Below are positions 1 through 7,273 of a stretch of 26,013 nt of DNA, one piece after another. The position numbers and the translations under genes are program-made. This DNA is from a virus. The stretch lies in the IMG/VR virus record IMGVR_UViG_3300044712_000543, positions 1 through 26,013 of that record. One strand, given 5' to 3'. Each line of letters opens with the position of its first letter. Position 1 is the stretch's first letter. The notes under the pieces were generated by a model. It was not told the origin of the DNA. It saw only the letters and a list, made by a program, of their open reading frames with translations, and made no database searches.

Positions 1-874
1 CTCCGTTACTTACGGAAGGATTTGCAGCAGTTTGGAAAGTACTTGAACCTGTAAAAGCCGGATTTGAAAACATTGTTAGTTTTGACTCATTATCTACATT
101 GCCTAAACTTACATCCGAAGCCGTTAAAGAAAGGTCTAATTTGAAATTAGCTGCACTCCGGGAAGTGACCGAGTTATCAGCGTTCATCCTTATAAAAGAA
201 ACCGCAGAAGGATTAGTTAAAGTAAACAAAGCGGATCCAACTGTTGTAGCTCCTAAAGAAGTCCGTCCTGTTGCAGCCGTTAAACCAGTTGAACCACCAT
301 CCCACTTCATTCGATCATCATAAGCAGTATTCCAGTTTGTAGAATTATTAGTTATTGAACTTAACCAAGCCCCGCCGTCTGAAATAGGAATCCCTGCACC
401 AGGATAAACCATGCCAGCACCGCCAGCAGGAGTAGCCCATGTACCATCAGCTCTTAAATAATTACTCGTTCCACCTCCAAGCCTCGGAAGATAACCATGT
501 TGTGACTCTGTTGCATCACCGGTTGTTATGTTTGTAAAAGTTATCGAACTTTCAGCTTGTGTATGACTTGTTAAAGCATAACCAGCCGAAGCATGATTAC
601 CCCATCCATAAGCGGTATTCCAATTGGCTGAGTTATTCACAATAGAAGTCCCCCATGCTACACCTGTTGAAAGTGGAATACCCGCAGCGGGATAAGTAGC
701 ATAATCTGAAAGGAAATTAGCCTTAGTGATCTTTTTAATCAGGTCCCCGCTTGCGCCGGCACGAACATAAATTAATGAAGTAGAAGTTGCAGAAGTAGCC
801 TCCGTTAATGCTGTTATCTTTTGACCATTGACTGCAAAAGGTATTAAAAGTAGTAAGAATAGTAATTTTTTCAT
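1..874 (-). CDS. Tail-fibre-like protein with signal peptide (3' end off the left edge)
   Basis: The gene starts at ATG 874, one base after the stop of the upstream gene, and leaves the window after 291 codons with no stop. Residues 1-18 look like a signal peptide: two lysines, then a leucine-rich core (LLFLLLLIPFAV) and NGQ. The rest has phage-fibre features: an N-terminal stretch reading KITALTEATSATSTSL, the motif LRADGTWATP near 140-149, and SLGNVDNESK near 257-265, a spacer typical of trimeric fibres. A roughly 30-residue unit occurs twice (about 60-88 and 156-185), each with YPxAGIPxSxGxAW and NWNTAY. It is probably a host-binding fibre or appendage at the tail tip. The signal peptide is odd for a virion protein assembled in the cytoplasm. 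A fibre-like protein exported to the envelope is the alternative. No catalytic or chaperone domain is visible in the part present. Confidence 0.8.
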   Translation of the reverse strand, partial: MKKLLFLLLLIPFAVNGQKITALTEATSATSTSLIYVRAGASGDLIKKITKANFLSDYATYPAAGIPLSTGVAWGTSIVNNSANWNTAYGWGNHASAGYALTSHTQAESSITFTNITTGDATESQHGYLPRLGGGTSNYLRADGTWATPAGGAGMVYPGAGIPISDGGAWLSSITNNSTNWNTAYDDRMKWDGGSTGLTAATGRTSLGATTVGSALFTLTNPSAVSFIRMNADNSVTSRSAANFKLDLSLTASDVSLGNVDNESKLTMFSNPAFTGSSTFQTAANPSVSNG

Positions 875-875
875 T

Positions 876-1067
876 TCAATCTGTTATTAAAGAGCTTCCA
901 TCTTCATTTATCAAAGCTGAACCATCTTCATTTATTAAAACACCTATCGGAGTAGGAATCACTGGAGGTACAACCACAGCCAAAGCATCAACCCTTGTTA
1001 CCGTAAATAACATCTGAGTTAGGCTGCAAGTATATACTTTTGGTTCCGCTGTTATCTCAAAAATCAT
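876..1067 (-). CDS. Small structural-region protein with repeated C-terminus
   Basis: This 63-residue protein lies in the tail-appendage block. Its start overlaps the stop of the upstream gene by 4 nt, and it ends one base before the fibre start. I recognise no family. The N-terminal half alternates hydrophobic and polar residues (MIFEITAEPKVYTCSLTQML), which suggests beta structure. The middle is a proline/valine hinge (VVVPPVIPTPIG). The C-terminus holds a near-tandem repeat of about eight residues, LINEDGSA then LINEDGSS then LITD, which is also visible as a roughly 24-nt DNA repeat. A small adaptor joining the BppU-like protein to the fibre is possible from position alone. Confidence 0.7.
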   Translation of the reverse strand: MIFEITAEPKVYTCSLTQMLFTVTRVDALAVVVPPVIPTPIGVLINEDGSALINEDGSSLITD

Positions 1068-1402
1068 GTTATTTCCTCAGTTACCTTAATTACTCCTTTT
1101 TGAATAGTCTTTATATTAGTCCCGTTTGTTAGCTGAACATCATATCTGAAACGACCTTCTTCTGTTATCGGTGAATCTTCAATCCTATACGTGGAAGTAG
1201 AAATTGTTATTTCAGGTGAACCCGCAGCACTCGTCCAAGTTCTAAAGACTGCATTATTCGGACGGATTACTTTAATATCTAATTGCATACCTGTCATATC
1301 ATAAGCAACTGAGTTAAGCTCAACAGAAAATATTAAATCTATTGAATCACCCTTTGTTATTATAATAGGTACATTATCCCACTGAACGTTATATGCTGTC
1401 AT
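1064..1402 (-). CDS. BppU-like upper-baseplate / receptor-binding adaptor protein
   Basis: The 112-residue protein looks like one immunoglobulin-like beta domain. The pattern is GDSIDLIFSVELN near the N-terminus, DMTGMQLDIKVIRP in the middle and RYDVQLTNGTNIKTIQKG followed by a final V-T-E-E-I-T strand. This matches small phage proteins of the BppU N-terminal type, which hold receptor-binding proteins on the baseplate. It overlaps the upstream gene and the downstream gene by 4 nt each, so translation is probably coupled. Position just before a fibre gene agrees with an adaptor role. Assignment rests on overall pattern, not on a catalytic motif. Another Ig-like virion decoration protein would look the same. 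Confidence 0.65.
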   Translation of the reverse strand: MTAYNVQWDNVPIIITKGDSIDLIFSVELNSVAYDMTGMQLDIKVIRPNNAVFRTWTSAAGSPEITISTSTYRIEDSPITEEGRFRYDVQLTNGTNIKTIQKGVIKVTEEIT

Positions 1403-2316
1403 TTTGAAGTCGGTGTTCGTGATCCTAAAGTGTCTTTTTCGTAGTGAAGGTCAAACTCAATGAAGATAGGAAGATCAGCACCGGTCCCAACCCAGTTATC
1501 ACTCGCATCATTAAACCGGTAAATACGTCCAAACATCTGAGATGAAATACCTAAACCTGCACCGGAAATATCTACTTCCGCTGTCATTTCATGTTTATTA
1601 TCAACTCCTGAACAAGTACCGGGAAGTGGAACAGTCTGAGAGGCTATAAAATTCTGACCGATTGATGTTATTGTGTAATCTAACCTCCATTGAACTATTT
1701 TACCTGATTCTTCGTTACCTCTTGGCCCCGGAGTCCAATGAACGTGAGCCCTTAAATTTGAACCTACTTTATAATCATGCGGGAATTGAATAGTGAAAAA
1801 CCCTTCATCACCTTTTGCAAAAGCATAAACCTTAAATGTAGCTCCACTACCAGTAGGCCGGTAACTTATAATATCCGGATCTGTATTGCCAGGTACGTCA
1901 AAGATATTAGGAACTATCCTTATATCGTCCCAAACAGTAGCATCACCTTCTAAAAGGATCCCGGTTTCATCAATGGTAACTTTATTAGTAGAAGTACCAA
2001 ATACTGCTGATTCAGATTCTACATAGTCAGCAAATAAATCAAACTCACCTAAATCAAGATCATCAATTGCACCGGTATAAGGTACTAAAAAGTCATTCCT
2101 AATACCTACCTTAATAGCGTTATTGCCACATTCATCAGTTCCGGCAATTATTTCAGCAGCGTTAGGGTCTGGATTGTTACAGTTGACCAATGGCACAATA
2201 GCCTCGCAATCTACTGAGATTGGAGCTAAATTCAGAAAGTAATTACCTGACTCATCTTGATAAACAGCCTCGGTAAGAACCTGAACTAATGTCTTTGGCA
2301 AATTTACACATCCCAT
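1399..2316 (-). CDS. Phage structural protein with beta-sandwich domain
   Basis: This 305-residue protein has two parts. Residues 1 to about 70 form a Cys-containing module (MGCVNLPK, VDCEAIVPLVNC, DECGNNAIKVGI) that resembles the whole of the protein at 2680-2958. From about residue 125 comes a domain I know from many phage structural proteins. It reads VWDDIR, FFTIQFPHDYKVGSNL, AHVHWTPG, QWRLDYT, FGRIYRF and, near the end, FDLHYEKDTLGSR. This is thought to be a beta-sandwich/jelly-roll appendage of virions, with no known enzyme activity. The protein probably sits on the tail tip or capsid surface, attached by the N-terminal module. It starts 1 nt after the preceding stop and overlaps the next gene by 4 nt. 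Confidence 0.75.
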   Translation of the reverse strand: MGCVNLPKTLVQVLTEAVYQDESGNYFLNLAPISVDCEAIVPLVNCNNPDPNAAEIIAGTDECGNNAIKVGIRNDFLVPYTGAIDDLDLGEFDLFADYVESESAVFGTSTNKVTIDETGILLEGDATVWDDIRIVPNIFDVPGNTDPDIISYRPTGSGATFKVYAFAKGDEGFFTIQFPHDYKVGSNLRAHVHWTPGPRGNEESGKIVQWRLDYTITSIGQNFIASQTVPLPGTCSGVDNKHEMTAEVDISGAGLGISSQMFGRIYRFNDASDNWVGTGADLPIFIEFDLHYEKDTLGSRTPTSK

Positions 2317-2317
2317 T

Positions 2318-2680
2318 TTACCTCCCTACTGAAAATGTACCAGTTGACCCCGTTTTGTAAACCTTTAAAAGTTTAGCCGGATACCATTGACCAAGATAAG
2401 CTGTTGCTTGTGCAGTTGTTATAGTGAAATCATCACCATTACCAAGCTGAACCTCAATTGCAGCAGCCGTTTCAATTAAAATAATAAAAGTACCATCCAT
2501 TGCAGTCTCAGAAGGTACAAAGTCACCTGCTTCAGTTGTCATATTGACAATCTGATTAACAGTACCTCCTATGTCCGGATCAGTACCGGTTACAAAGAAA
2601 GGTATTGTTCCCCCGCTTTCTCCAAGCAATGTCCCAGGTGGAAGCGGATCGCCACATCCTGGAAACTTAATGCCGGCCAT
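2318..2680 (-). CDS. Small structural-region protein, unknown
   Basis: The 120-residue protein is mostly small, beta-forming residues (TGTDPDIGGTVNQIV, AMDGTFIILIETAAAIEVQL, YKTGSTGTFSVG). It has a Gly/Pro-rich N-terminus with two nearby cysteines or cysteine-like positions (KFPGCGDPLPPG). No signal peptide or membrane segment is seen. Its start shares a base with the stop of the upstream gene (2680), and the next gene begins 1 nt after its stop. The family is not recognised. Composition and location suggest a minor virion or appendage protein, possibly a decoration or spacer protein. That is inference from context only. Confidence 0.7.
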   Translation of the reverse strand: MAGIKFPGCGDPLPPGTLLGESGGTIPFFVTGTDPDIGGTVNQIVNMTTEAGDFVPSETAMDGTFIILIETAAAIEVQLGNGDDFTITTAQATAYLGQWYPAKLLKVYKTGSTGTFSVGR

Positions 2681-2958
2681 TACTCAGGATTCTGATTAGC
2701 TGGTTCGCACAAACGTAATCTTAAAGCCGGAAAACCGCAACCATCAACTGTAAAAGCATTGGCTACAATAAAAGCCTCAAGGTTATCAATATTATCACCG
2801 CACTCAATAGCCGGATCAACTTCATCACAAGAAAAATCTGAACAAGCAACATTTATAAATGTAGCTCCCGTAATCGGGTCTTTCATAACACAAGCCGCCA
2901 ACATCTCAAAGAATGTAGCTGGCATTGTGGCACACGCTGGATTTGCAACTATTCCCAT
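2680..2958 (-). CDS. Small Cys-rich structural-region protein, paralogous to the next-but-one gene's N-terminus
   Basis: The protein has 92 residues and eight cysteines. Its layout is MG-x-V, a hydrophobic helix (TFFEMLAACVMKD), GATFINVACSDFSCDEV, then a cysteine near VDPAIECGDN, and finally GCGFPALRLRLC. The same order is seen in residues 1-70 of the protein at 1399-2316: MG-x-V, TLVQVLTEAVYQD, GNYFLNLAPISVDCE, LVNC, and ECGNNAIKVGI. The small protein therefore looks like a free-standing copy of that attachment module. Its job may be to occupy or build the same docking site on the virion. It lies in the tail-appendage operon, 17 nt after the candidate tail-tube gene. Confidence 0.75.
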   Translation of the reverse strand: MGIVANPACATMPATFFEMLAACVMKDPITGATFINVACSDFSCDEVDPAIECGDNIDNLEAFIVANAFTVDGCGFPALRLRLCEPANQNPE

Positions 2959-2975
2959 CTTTTTAAATTATTAAA

Positions 2976-3533
2976 TTATGCCATTGGTGATAAACAACGT
3001 AAAGGATGATTCTTTGACTTCCATTTTGCGGAAAGCATGAACTTAGCAACTTCTTCCCTGCTCTTTGGAATTGGAGCATCCATATTAAATACTGCTTCTA
3101 TGCCAGTGTTACCACCGTAAAGCATTCCGTCTGAAGTCTCATACCAGAACTTGAACTTTAAGTTACATTCCGTAGAAAGTAGAAACTCATAGTTCGTGTC
3201 GTTGGTTTCATCAACTTCAAATAACATATTAAAGGTTTTTGGAGAATAAATTGTACGTCCGCCAGAAATCTGAAGTTCACCTTTCTCCGGAACCGGAAGC
3301 TCCCCAATACCTATTAGTGTACGGATTTTATCAGCCGCTGTACTGGAATCTGATAGTCTTGCCGTCCACTCAGTAATTATATCTACATTCGTAAAGGATG
3401 TAGCATCTGCCTTCGTCACGTAAACTTTAGAAATCTCCCCATAATGAATATCGGGAGAACATTCGTTAAAGCTCACTGCCTCCAATGATCCCGCGCAATC
3501 AACAGGACACGGACTCAAAGATAATACACTCAT
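2976..3533 (-). CDS. Candidate major tail (tube) protein
   Basis: The 185-residue protein has a Cys-rich N-terminus (SPCPVDCAGS, NECSPD) followed by a beta-rich body. The body holds EISKVYVTKADATSF, ITEWTARLSDSS, ELPVPEKGELQISGG, the central VDETNDTNYEF, ECNLKFKFWYE and a C-terminal PKSREEVAKFML. I place it with tail-tube/major-tail proteins of Bacteroidota siphoviruses from this overall pattern, its size and its separate control. It is the first gene after a 75-nt gap holding a good -7 box. No other protein in the window fits the tube better. Against this, tube genes normally precede the chaperones and tape measure, whereas this one follows the tail-tip genes. A tail-tip or decoration protein is the alternative. 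Confidence 0.55.
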   Translation of the reverse strand: MSVLSLSPCPVDCAGSLEAVSFNECSPDIHYGEISKVYVTKADATSFTNVDIITEWTARLSDSSTAADKIRTLIGIGELPVPEKGELQISGGRTIYSPKTFNMLFEVDETNDTNYEFLLSTECNLKFKFWYETSDGMLYGGNTGIEAVFNMDAPIPKSREEVAKFMLSAKWKSKNHPLRCLSPMA

Positions 3534-3608
3534 TTTTTTCTCTCATTTAAATTAATACTCCAAAATTAGTTATACTTTATTTAGTCTAAATAATCATAAT
3601 GATACAAA
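3534..3608 (-). promoter_or_regulatory. Putative promoter/control region before the candidate tail-tube gene
   Basis: This 75-nt AT-rich gap carries TAATTTTG (3561-3568 on the minus strand), an exact match to the Bacteroidota -7 consensus TAnnTTTG, about 28 nt before the ATG at 3533. The matching -33 element is weak: TTTA at 3587-3590, spacer 18 nt. Upstream is a 7-1-7 palindrome, TATTTAGTCTAAATA on the plus strand (3578-3592), overlapping by two bases the shared element at 3591-3607. No terminator-type U-tract is seen. A promoter raising expression of the downstream gene is the simplest reading. Confidence 0.45.
3591..3607. repeat. Copy 1 of a 17-nt intergenic element (TAATCATAATGATACAA)
   Basis: This element differs from the copy at 12823-12839 only at the centre base (A here, T there). 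It contains the odd palindrome ATCATAATGAT (3593-3603). It sits one base beyond the stop codon of the second tail-tip gene, just as the other copy abuts the stop of the capsid gene. Flanking bases also match (CTTTATT and CTAAR on the left side of the plus strand). Such a spaced palindrome could be a DNA-protein operator or part of a phage promoter. Confidence 0.6.
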
Positions 3609-5558
3609 TTAAGTTACATTAGTACAACACCCCGACATTAAAGCCGTTTCATCATAATCAAAGGTTAAATCAATCTTTGCATAGTACTTATCTTCATGTA
3701 GCCACTCATGTTCTACTTCAAGATTATAAACAACGTTTGTGTCACCTACTAAATCTGTTAGAGAAATAGTGTCATGCAGTCTCATTCGATTGAAAACATC
3801 AACCATATAATCAGGCATCTCTTTTGTTCTGGCTAAATACTTCTTAACTTGTCTGCCGAATGTTCTGACAAACCGGCCTTCACCGTTCTTTTGCCCTTCT
3901 TCTTCTAAAGTAAACGAAGGTTCCATTGTCTCAGATTCAAACCATATAGTCTGGTTCATGTCGTACTGGTAAATAATATCCCCTAAGTCGCAAGTATTGG
4001 AATAGTTTATAGTTAAGTACTTACTTGAGTACGCACGAAAGAATAAAACATCTTCAATCCCGAAACTTGAATTAATAGTACTTGAGAGTCTTATTAAAGC
4101 TACATCTGAATTATCAGTTACAGTAATATCTATTTCGTTAGTTCCTTGCACTAAAGCATAAGTAGCCGACAAAGAAATAGAATTTTCACCTTCAAGCGTA
4201 AATGTCGGTAATTGTCCGGAAACTGTATTAAGTACACAATAGACTTTTATCACTTCGTCTTTTCGGACAGAGAAAGTATTACTATAAGCGTATTCACCCG
4301 CACCCGAAGTATTGATAGCTGAAGTAATATCAACCCCGTCAACCGTAAACGTATCATAAGTTTCAGTCTCCCATTCCGTAACTAAATTTGGATAAATACA
4401 CGTAGCCTGAAAGTAATCCGAATAATACAGATAAGAATTAACCGTTTCAAACCTTAGAAAATAAGTTCCTGCATCTAACATTTTACCTAACTCTCCAGAG
4501 TACTGAAAATACTCATTCGTTAAATCGGTGTGAAGAATTGGAACCGAAGAACGGTACATTGCTAAAAGAGTAATTGAGAAATTAGAAACGGTACCTGAGA
4601 TGTTATAAAGTTCTACCCTTGCGTGAGCTTTTGTAGTTGTAGCTTTAAGCGTTATATAATTATAACCCGCCGAGAGTGTAACAACATTTGAAAGAACTTC
4701 CCTGTCGTCGTCGTATTCTAAAATTGCAAACCTCGGAGCAGTACCTGATGTTAAAGTAAGATTACAGACAATATAAACTTCTTCCCCTGCTGTTATTCCT
4801 GAAGCCGTTATCTTAGCATCTCGGAACCAGTAACCCATATTAACACCGTTAGTAGTCTTTACCAGGTCTAACTTTCTCTGATCAGGATCCACAGATATAG
4901 TATCATAAGCAGACCAATTTGAGTCTGCTTGTTCATTGTAAGTTGCGTACATATCCGGCGACTTAAAGAAATACGGTAAAAAACTTCTATGAATAGCAAT
5001 ATTATAGATGTTAAAACTTGCATTACTCGCTGAAGTCTGAACTGTAAAATAAGCAGCAGCCTCAGTTACTAAGGGACGAAAATATAACCTATTAACCCCG
5101 GATTTTAATTGATAATACTCATAACTCCGAGCCGTTCCTGCTGCATTGGTCATTCTTATATAAGGATATTGACCTGAGACATAAGCTAAAGTAATATCCA
5201 CTATATAAAGTTCATCCGGAACTATACTCAAAGGACCAGCAAAGAATCCAATAGCATTATCGCCTCCGGTATTTACACAAGTAATATCAGTTGCACCGAT
5301 TGTAAAAGTATTGTACGTACTATTAAGTCCGGCAAAAGGAATTATATCAGTTAAGTCGCCGGTTTGATCAAATAATCGAATATCTTTTATTGCACCTGGA
5401 TCATCTGTCTCAACGTTCCACTGCATTGCAGGAAGTTTATGCCTCGGAGTCATAATAGGAACCGGGACATCCTGACCTACTTTATTAACTGTTGCTCTCT
5501 GATAGCATTGTTTAGAAATCCTATCATAAACCGGTAAAGAAGTGTATATTGTTTTCAT
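3609..5558 (-). CDS. Large tail-tip protein with three repeated beta modules
   Basis: This 649-residue protein starts at ATG 5558, sharing one base with the stop of the upstream tail-tip gene. The N-terminus (1 to about 75) and the C-terminus (about 515-649, with EGRFVRTFGRQVKKYLARTKEMPDY split across a turn) look like tail-tip framework. Between them lie three related modules of about 110 residues: 81-192 (begins TYNTFTIGATDIT, ends IAIHRS), 217-338 (AYDTISVDPD to LLAMYRS) and 400-512 (TYDTFTVDGVDIT to LFFRAYSS). Each has an internal SGQ/SGT-x-P motif and a hydrophobic edge strand, a pattern like carbohydrate-binding beta-sandwiches. The protein probably builds the tail tip and may touch host surface glycans. 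The C-terminus has a CC pair (GCCTNVT). Confidence 0.7.
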   Translation of the reverse strand: MKTIYTSLPVYDRISKQCYQRATVNKVGQDVPVPIMTPRHKLPAMQWNVETDDPGAIKDIRLFDQTGDLTDIIPFAGLNSTYNTFTIGATDITCVNTGGDNAIGFFAGPLSIVPDELYIVDITLAYVSGQYPYIRMTNAAGTARSYEYYQLKSGVNRLYFRPLVTEAAAYFTVQTSASNASFNIYNIAIHRSFLPYFFKSPDMYATYNEQADSNWSAYDTISVDPDQRKLDLVKTTNGVNMGYWFRDAKITASGITAGEEVYIVCNLTLTSGTAPRFAILEYDDDREVLSNVVTLSAGYNYITLKATTTKAHARVELYNISGTVSNFSITLLAMYRSSVPILHTDLTNEYFQYSGELGKMLDAGTYFLRFETVNSYLYYSDYFQATCIYPNLVTEWETETYDTFTVDGVDITSAINTSGAGEYAYSNTFSVRKDEVIKVYCVLNTVSGQLPTFTLEGENSISLSATYALVQGTNEIDITVTDNSDVALIRLSSTINSSFGIEDVLFFRAYSSKYLTINYSNTCDLGDIIYQYDMNQTIWFESETMEPSFTLEEEGQKNGEGRFVRTFGRQVKKYLARTKEMPDYMVDVFNRMRLHDTISLTDLVGDTNVVYNLEVEHEWLHEDKYYAKIDLTFDYDETALMSGCCTNVT

Positions 5559-7273
5559 TATGCGTAACTTTCACAATTTGCGTTTGGATAATATCTATAA
5601 ACCCATGTTCCTAAATCCGTAGTATCTAATTCTAAAACTATTTTATCACCTTCTGATAAACCTTTACAAACAGTATCGAGTGTAAATGTATCGGTAGTTG
5701 CACCTAAAGGAATAGTCCATGTCTCCCAATTACCAGTACAAGGAATAGTCCCAGTAATAACTTCCCTCACAAGAATATCCCGATCCTGATCCATTGCCTT
5801 AAAAAGTGTCGCTGTTAAAGAAACGCAATCTACTCCCTGTTCGATTATCATTCCTTCATCTTCTAATACTCCGGTATTCTCATTGTCAGCCGGACCATAT
5901 AAAAGAGTGAATTTCATCTCTCCGTTTGGATTAAGTTCAGCCTTTTCTACTGTTCCCTTTGCACCTGAAAACCAAGTTTCGCCTAATTCAGTAGTTACAT
6001 AATCATAAGAATCATAATTATCCGAAGGGCAAACAATGGCAAATATTTCCTGACGTTTAGTCTTTTGAGCCGTCCAGAAAGTAGTCTGAGCAGAGTTCAT
6101 CCGACCATCTATTAAAACCCTATTATGTCTGAAGTAATTATCTAAAAGGTTAGCACATGACAAGTGAGCATTAAGACTAAGCGTTCCTGTTAAAGCTCCG
6201 ATTGAGTATTTAACTTTATAATCAGCACCGTCCAAGTAATTACAAAGAATAACAAAGCCTTCATCTGAGATTGCATCAGGGAAATTAATAATATACTCTA
6301 AATCGGTAGTGACATTTAAACGAGTTTCTTTAATGTTCGTATCAGGATCAGTATTGACACATTCAGCATCATACATTATCACCGCTTGAACGAAATCACC
6401 CCAGTCACCTTCCATTGGATAGAACCTCTCCTGAAAAGGCATCTCCTCTTTTAAGTAGGTGTATTTATTTGAACCTTTGGAAATAGTCTGAGTCCTCAGA
6501 TCCATTCCAGCCACTGGAGGGAACCAACTGACGTGTTCAACATTTATCGTATCTGTCCCAGAATCGTAGTTCCATTGAACCTGAAACATTCCCCAGAGTA
6601 TTTCCATTAACTCATTCCAGCTCATCATAGCTGAATTGGCTGAGTCTGTTGCTGTTGGTCTTATAATGTCGGACTTCTGAGCAATAGTAAGATGAAGTGT
6701 CAAGTTATCATTGACAGTTGCCGGGTTAGTAGCATCAGTAAAGAAATTACTTGAAACCGTAACACCTGCTTTAATTTTATCAGCAAGAAACTCTAAAACA
6801 TTATCCGATCCGATCTTTGCTAACCATCGATTGTGAGTATAAGATATATCTAAAGCAGTAGGAATAAAAGCCGTTGTTGTTACCTCAGTAGGTGTATCAA
6901 GAATATTCCATTGAGTGTCTGCTTCTGCAAGTAGATCAACATAAGCATCATTCTCCTTTGGTGTGACCTCAAATGTACAGTTATCTAAATCGAATCTTCC
7001 GTCTGTTGTAGAAAAATAACCATCCCAATAATAGGCTCCGTTCTTTTCAATTAAGTAAGGTATTTTAGTACAAGGAAAGTCCACCTCAATAGCATACAAA
7101 AGGTCAAAATCATCAGCACCGTTATTATTGGTAAACATCAACGTTCCAGAAAACTTCTTCCGATAGAAAGCCCTCGTCTTATCCCTTTCGTCAATTAAAA
7201 GAGTTGAAAGGAAGTTCAAAGGGAATACTTCTACTGTCGAAGCTGATATAGTTAAGTAGTGCCTGTAACTCAT
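5558..7273 (-). CDS. Tail-tip / distal-tail-type protein
   Basis: The 571-residue protein follows the tape measure with a 4-nt overlap, the normal place for a distal tail or tail-tip hub protein. The N-terminal 110 residues alternate strands: FYRKKFSGTLMFTNN, ADDFDLLYAIEVDFPC, WDGYFSTTDGRFDLDNC and TFEVTPKENDAYVDLL. This is a pattern I associate with the start of Bacteroidota phage tail-tip proteins. The middle contains a helical part with MMSWNELMEILWGMFQVQW, and the rest is beta-rich. No lysin, peptidase or transmembrane segment is seen. It probably forms the hub that closes the tube and carries the large tip protein encoded next. Exact family (Dit or Tal-like) cannot be settled from reading. 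Confidence 0.65.
   Translation of the reverse strand: MSYRHYLTISASTVEVFPLNFLSTLLIDERDKTRAFYRKKFSGTLMFTNNNGADDFDLLYAIEVDFPCTKIPYLIEKNGAYYWDGYFSTTDGRFDLDNCTFEVTPKENDAYVDLLAEADTQWNILDTPTEVTTTAFIPTALDISYTHNRWLAKIGSDNVLEFLADKIKAGVTVSSNFFTDATNPATVNDNLTLHLTIAQKSDIIRPTATDSANSAMMSWNELMEILWGMFQVQWNYDSGTDTINVEHVSWFPPVAGMDLRTQTISKGSNKYTYLKEEMPFQERFYPMEGDWGDFVQAVIMYDAECVNTDPDTNIKETRLNVTTDLEYIINFPDAISDEGFVILCNYLDGADYKVKYSIGALTGTLSLNAHLSCANLLDNYFRHNRVLIDGRMNSAQTTFWTAQKTKRQEIFAIVCPSDNYDSYDYVTTELGETWFSGAKGTVEKAELNPNGEMKFTLLYGPADNENTGVLEDEGMIIEQGVDCVSLTATLFKAMDQDRDILVREVITGTIPCTGNWETWTIPLGATTDTFTLDTVCKGLSEGDKIVLELDTTDLGTWVYRYYPNANCESYA

Noticed and set aside
99-323. Plus-strand ORFs, including this one within the fibre gene and many similar ones elsewhere
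   Set aside because: Each mirrors a longer minus-strand gene with recognisable motifs, and their translations are low-complexity Ser/Leu/Phe-rich strings.
3500-3546. Short ORF starting at ATG 3546, overlapping the candidate tail-tube gene in another frame
   Set aside because: It is about 15 codons long with no conservation evidence. It could affect translation, but the sequence does not show it.
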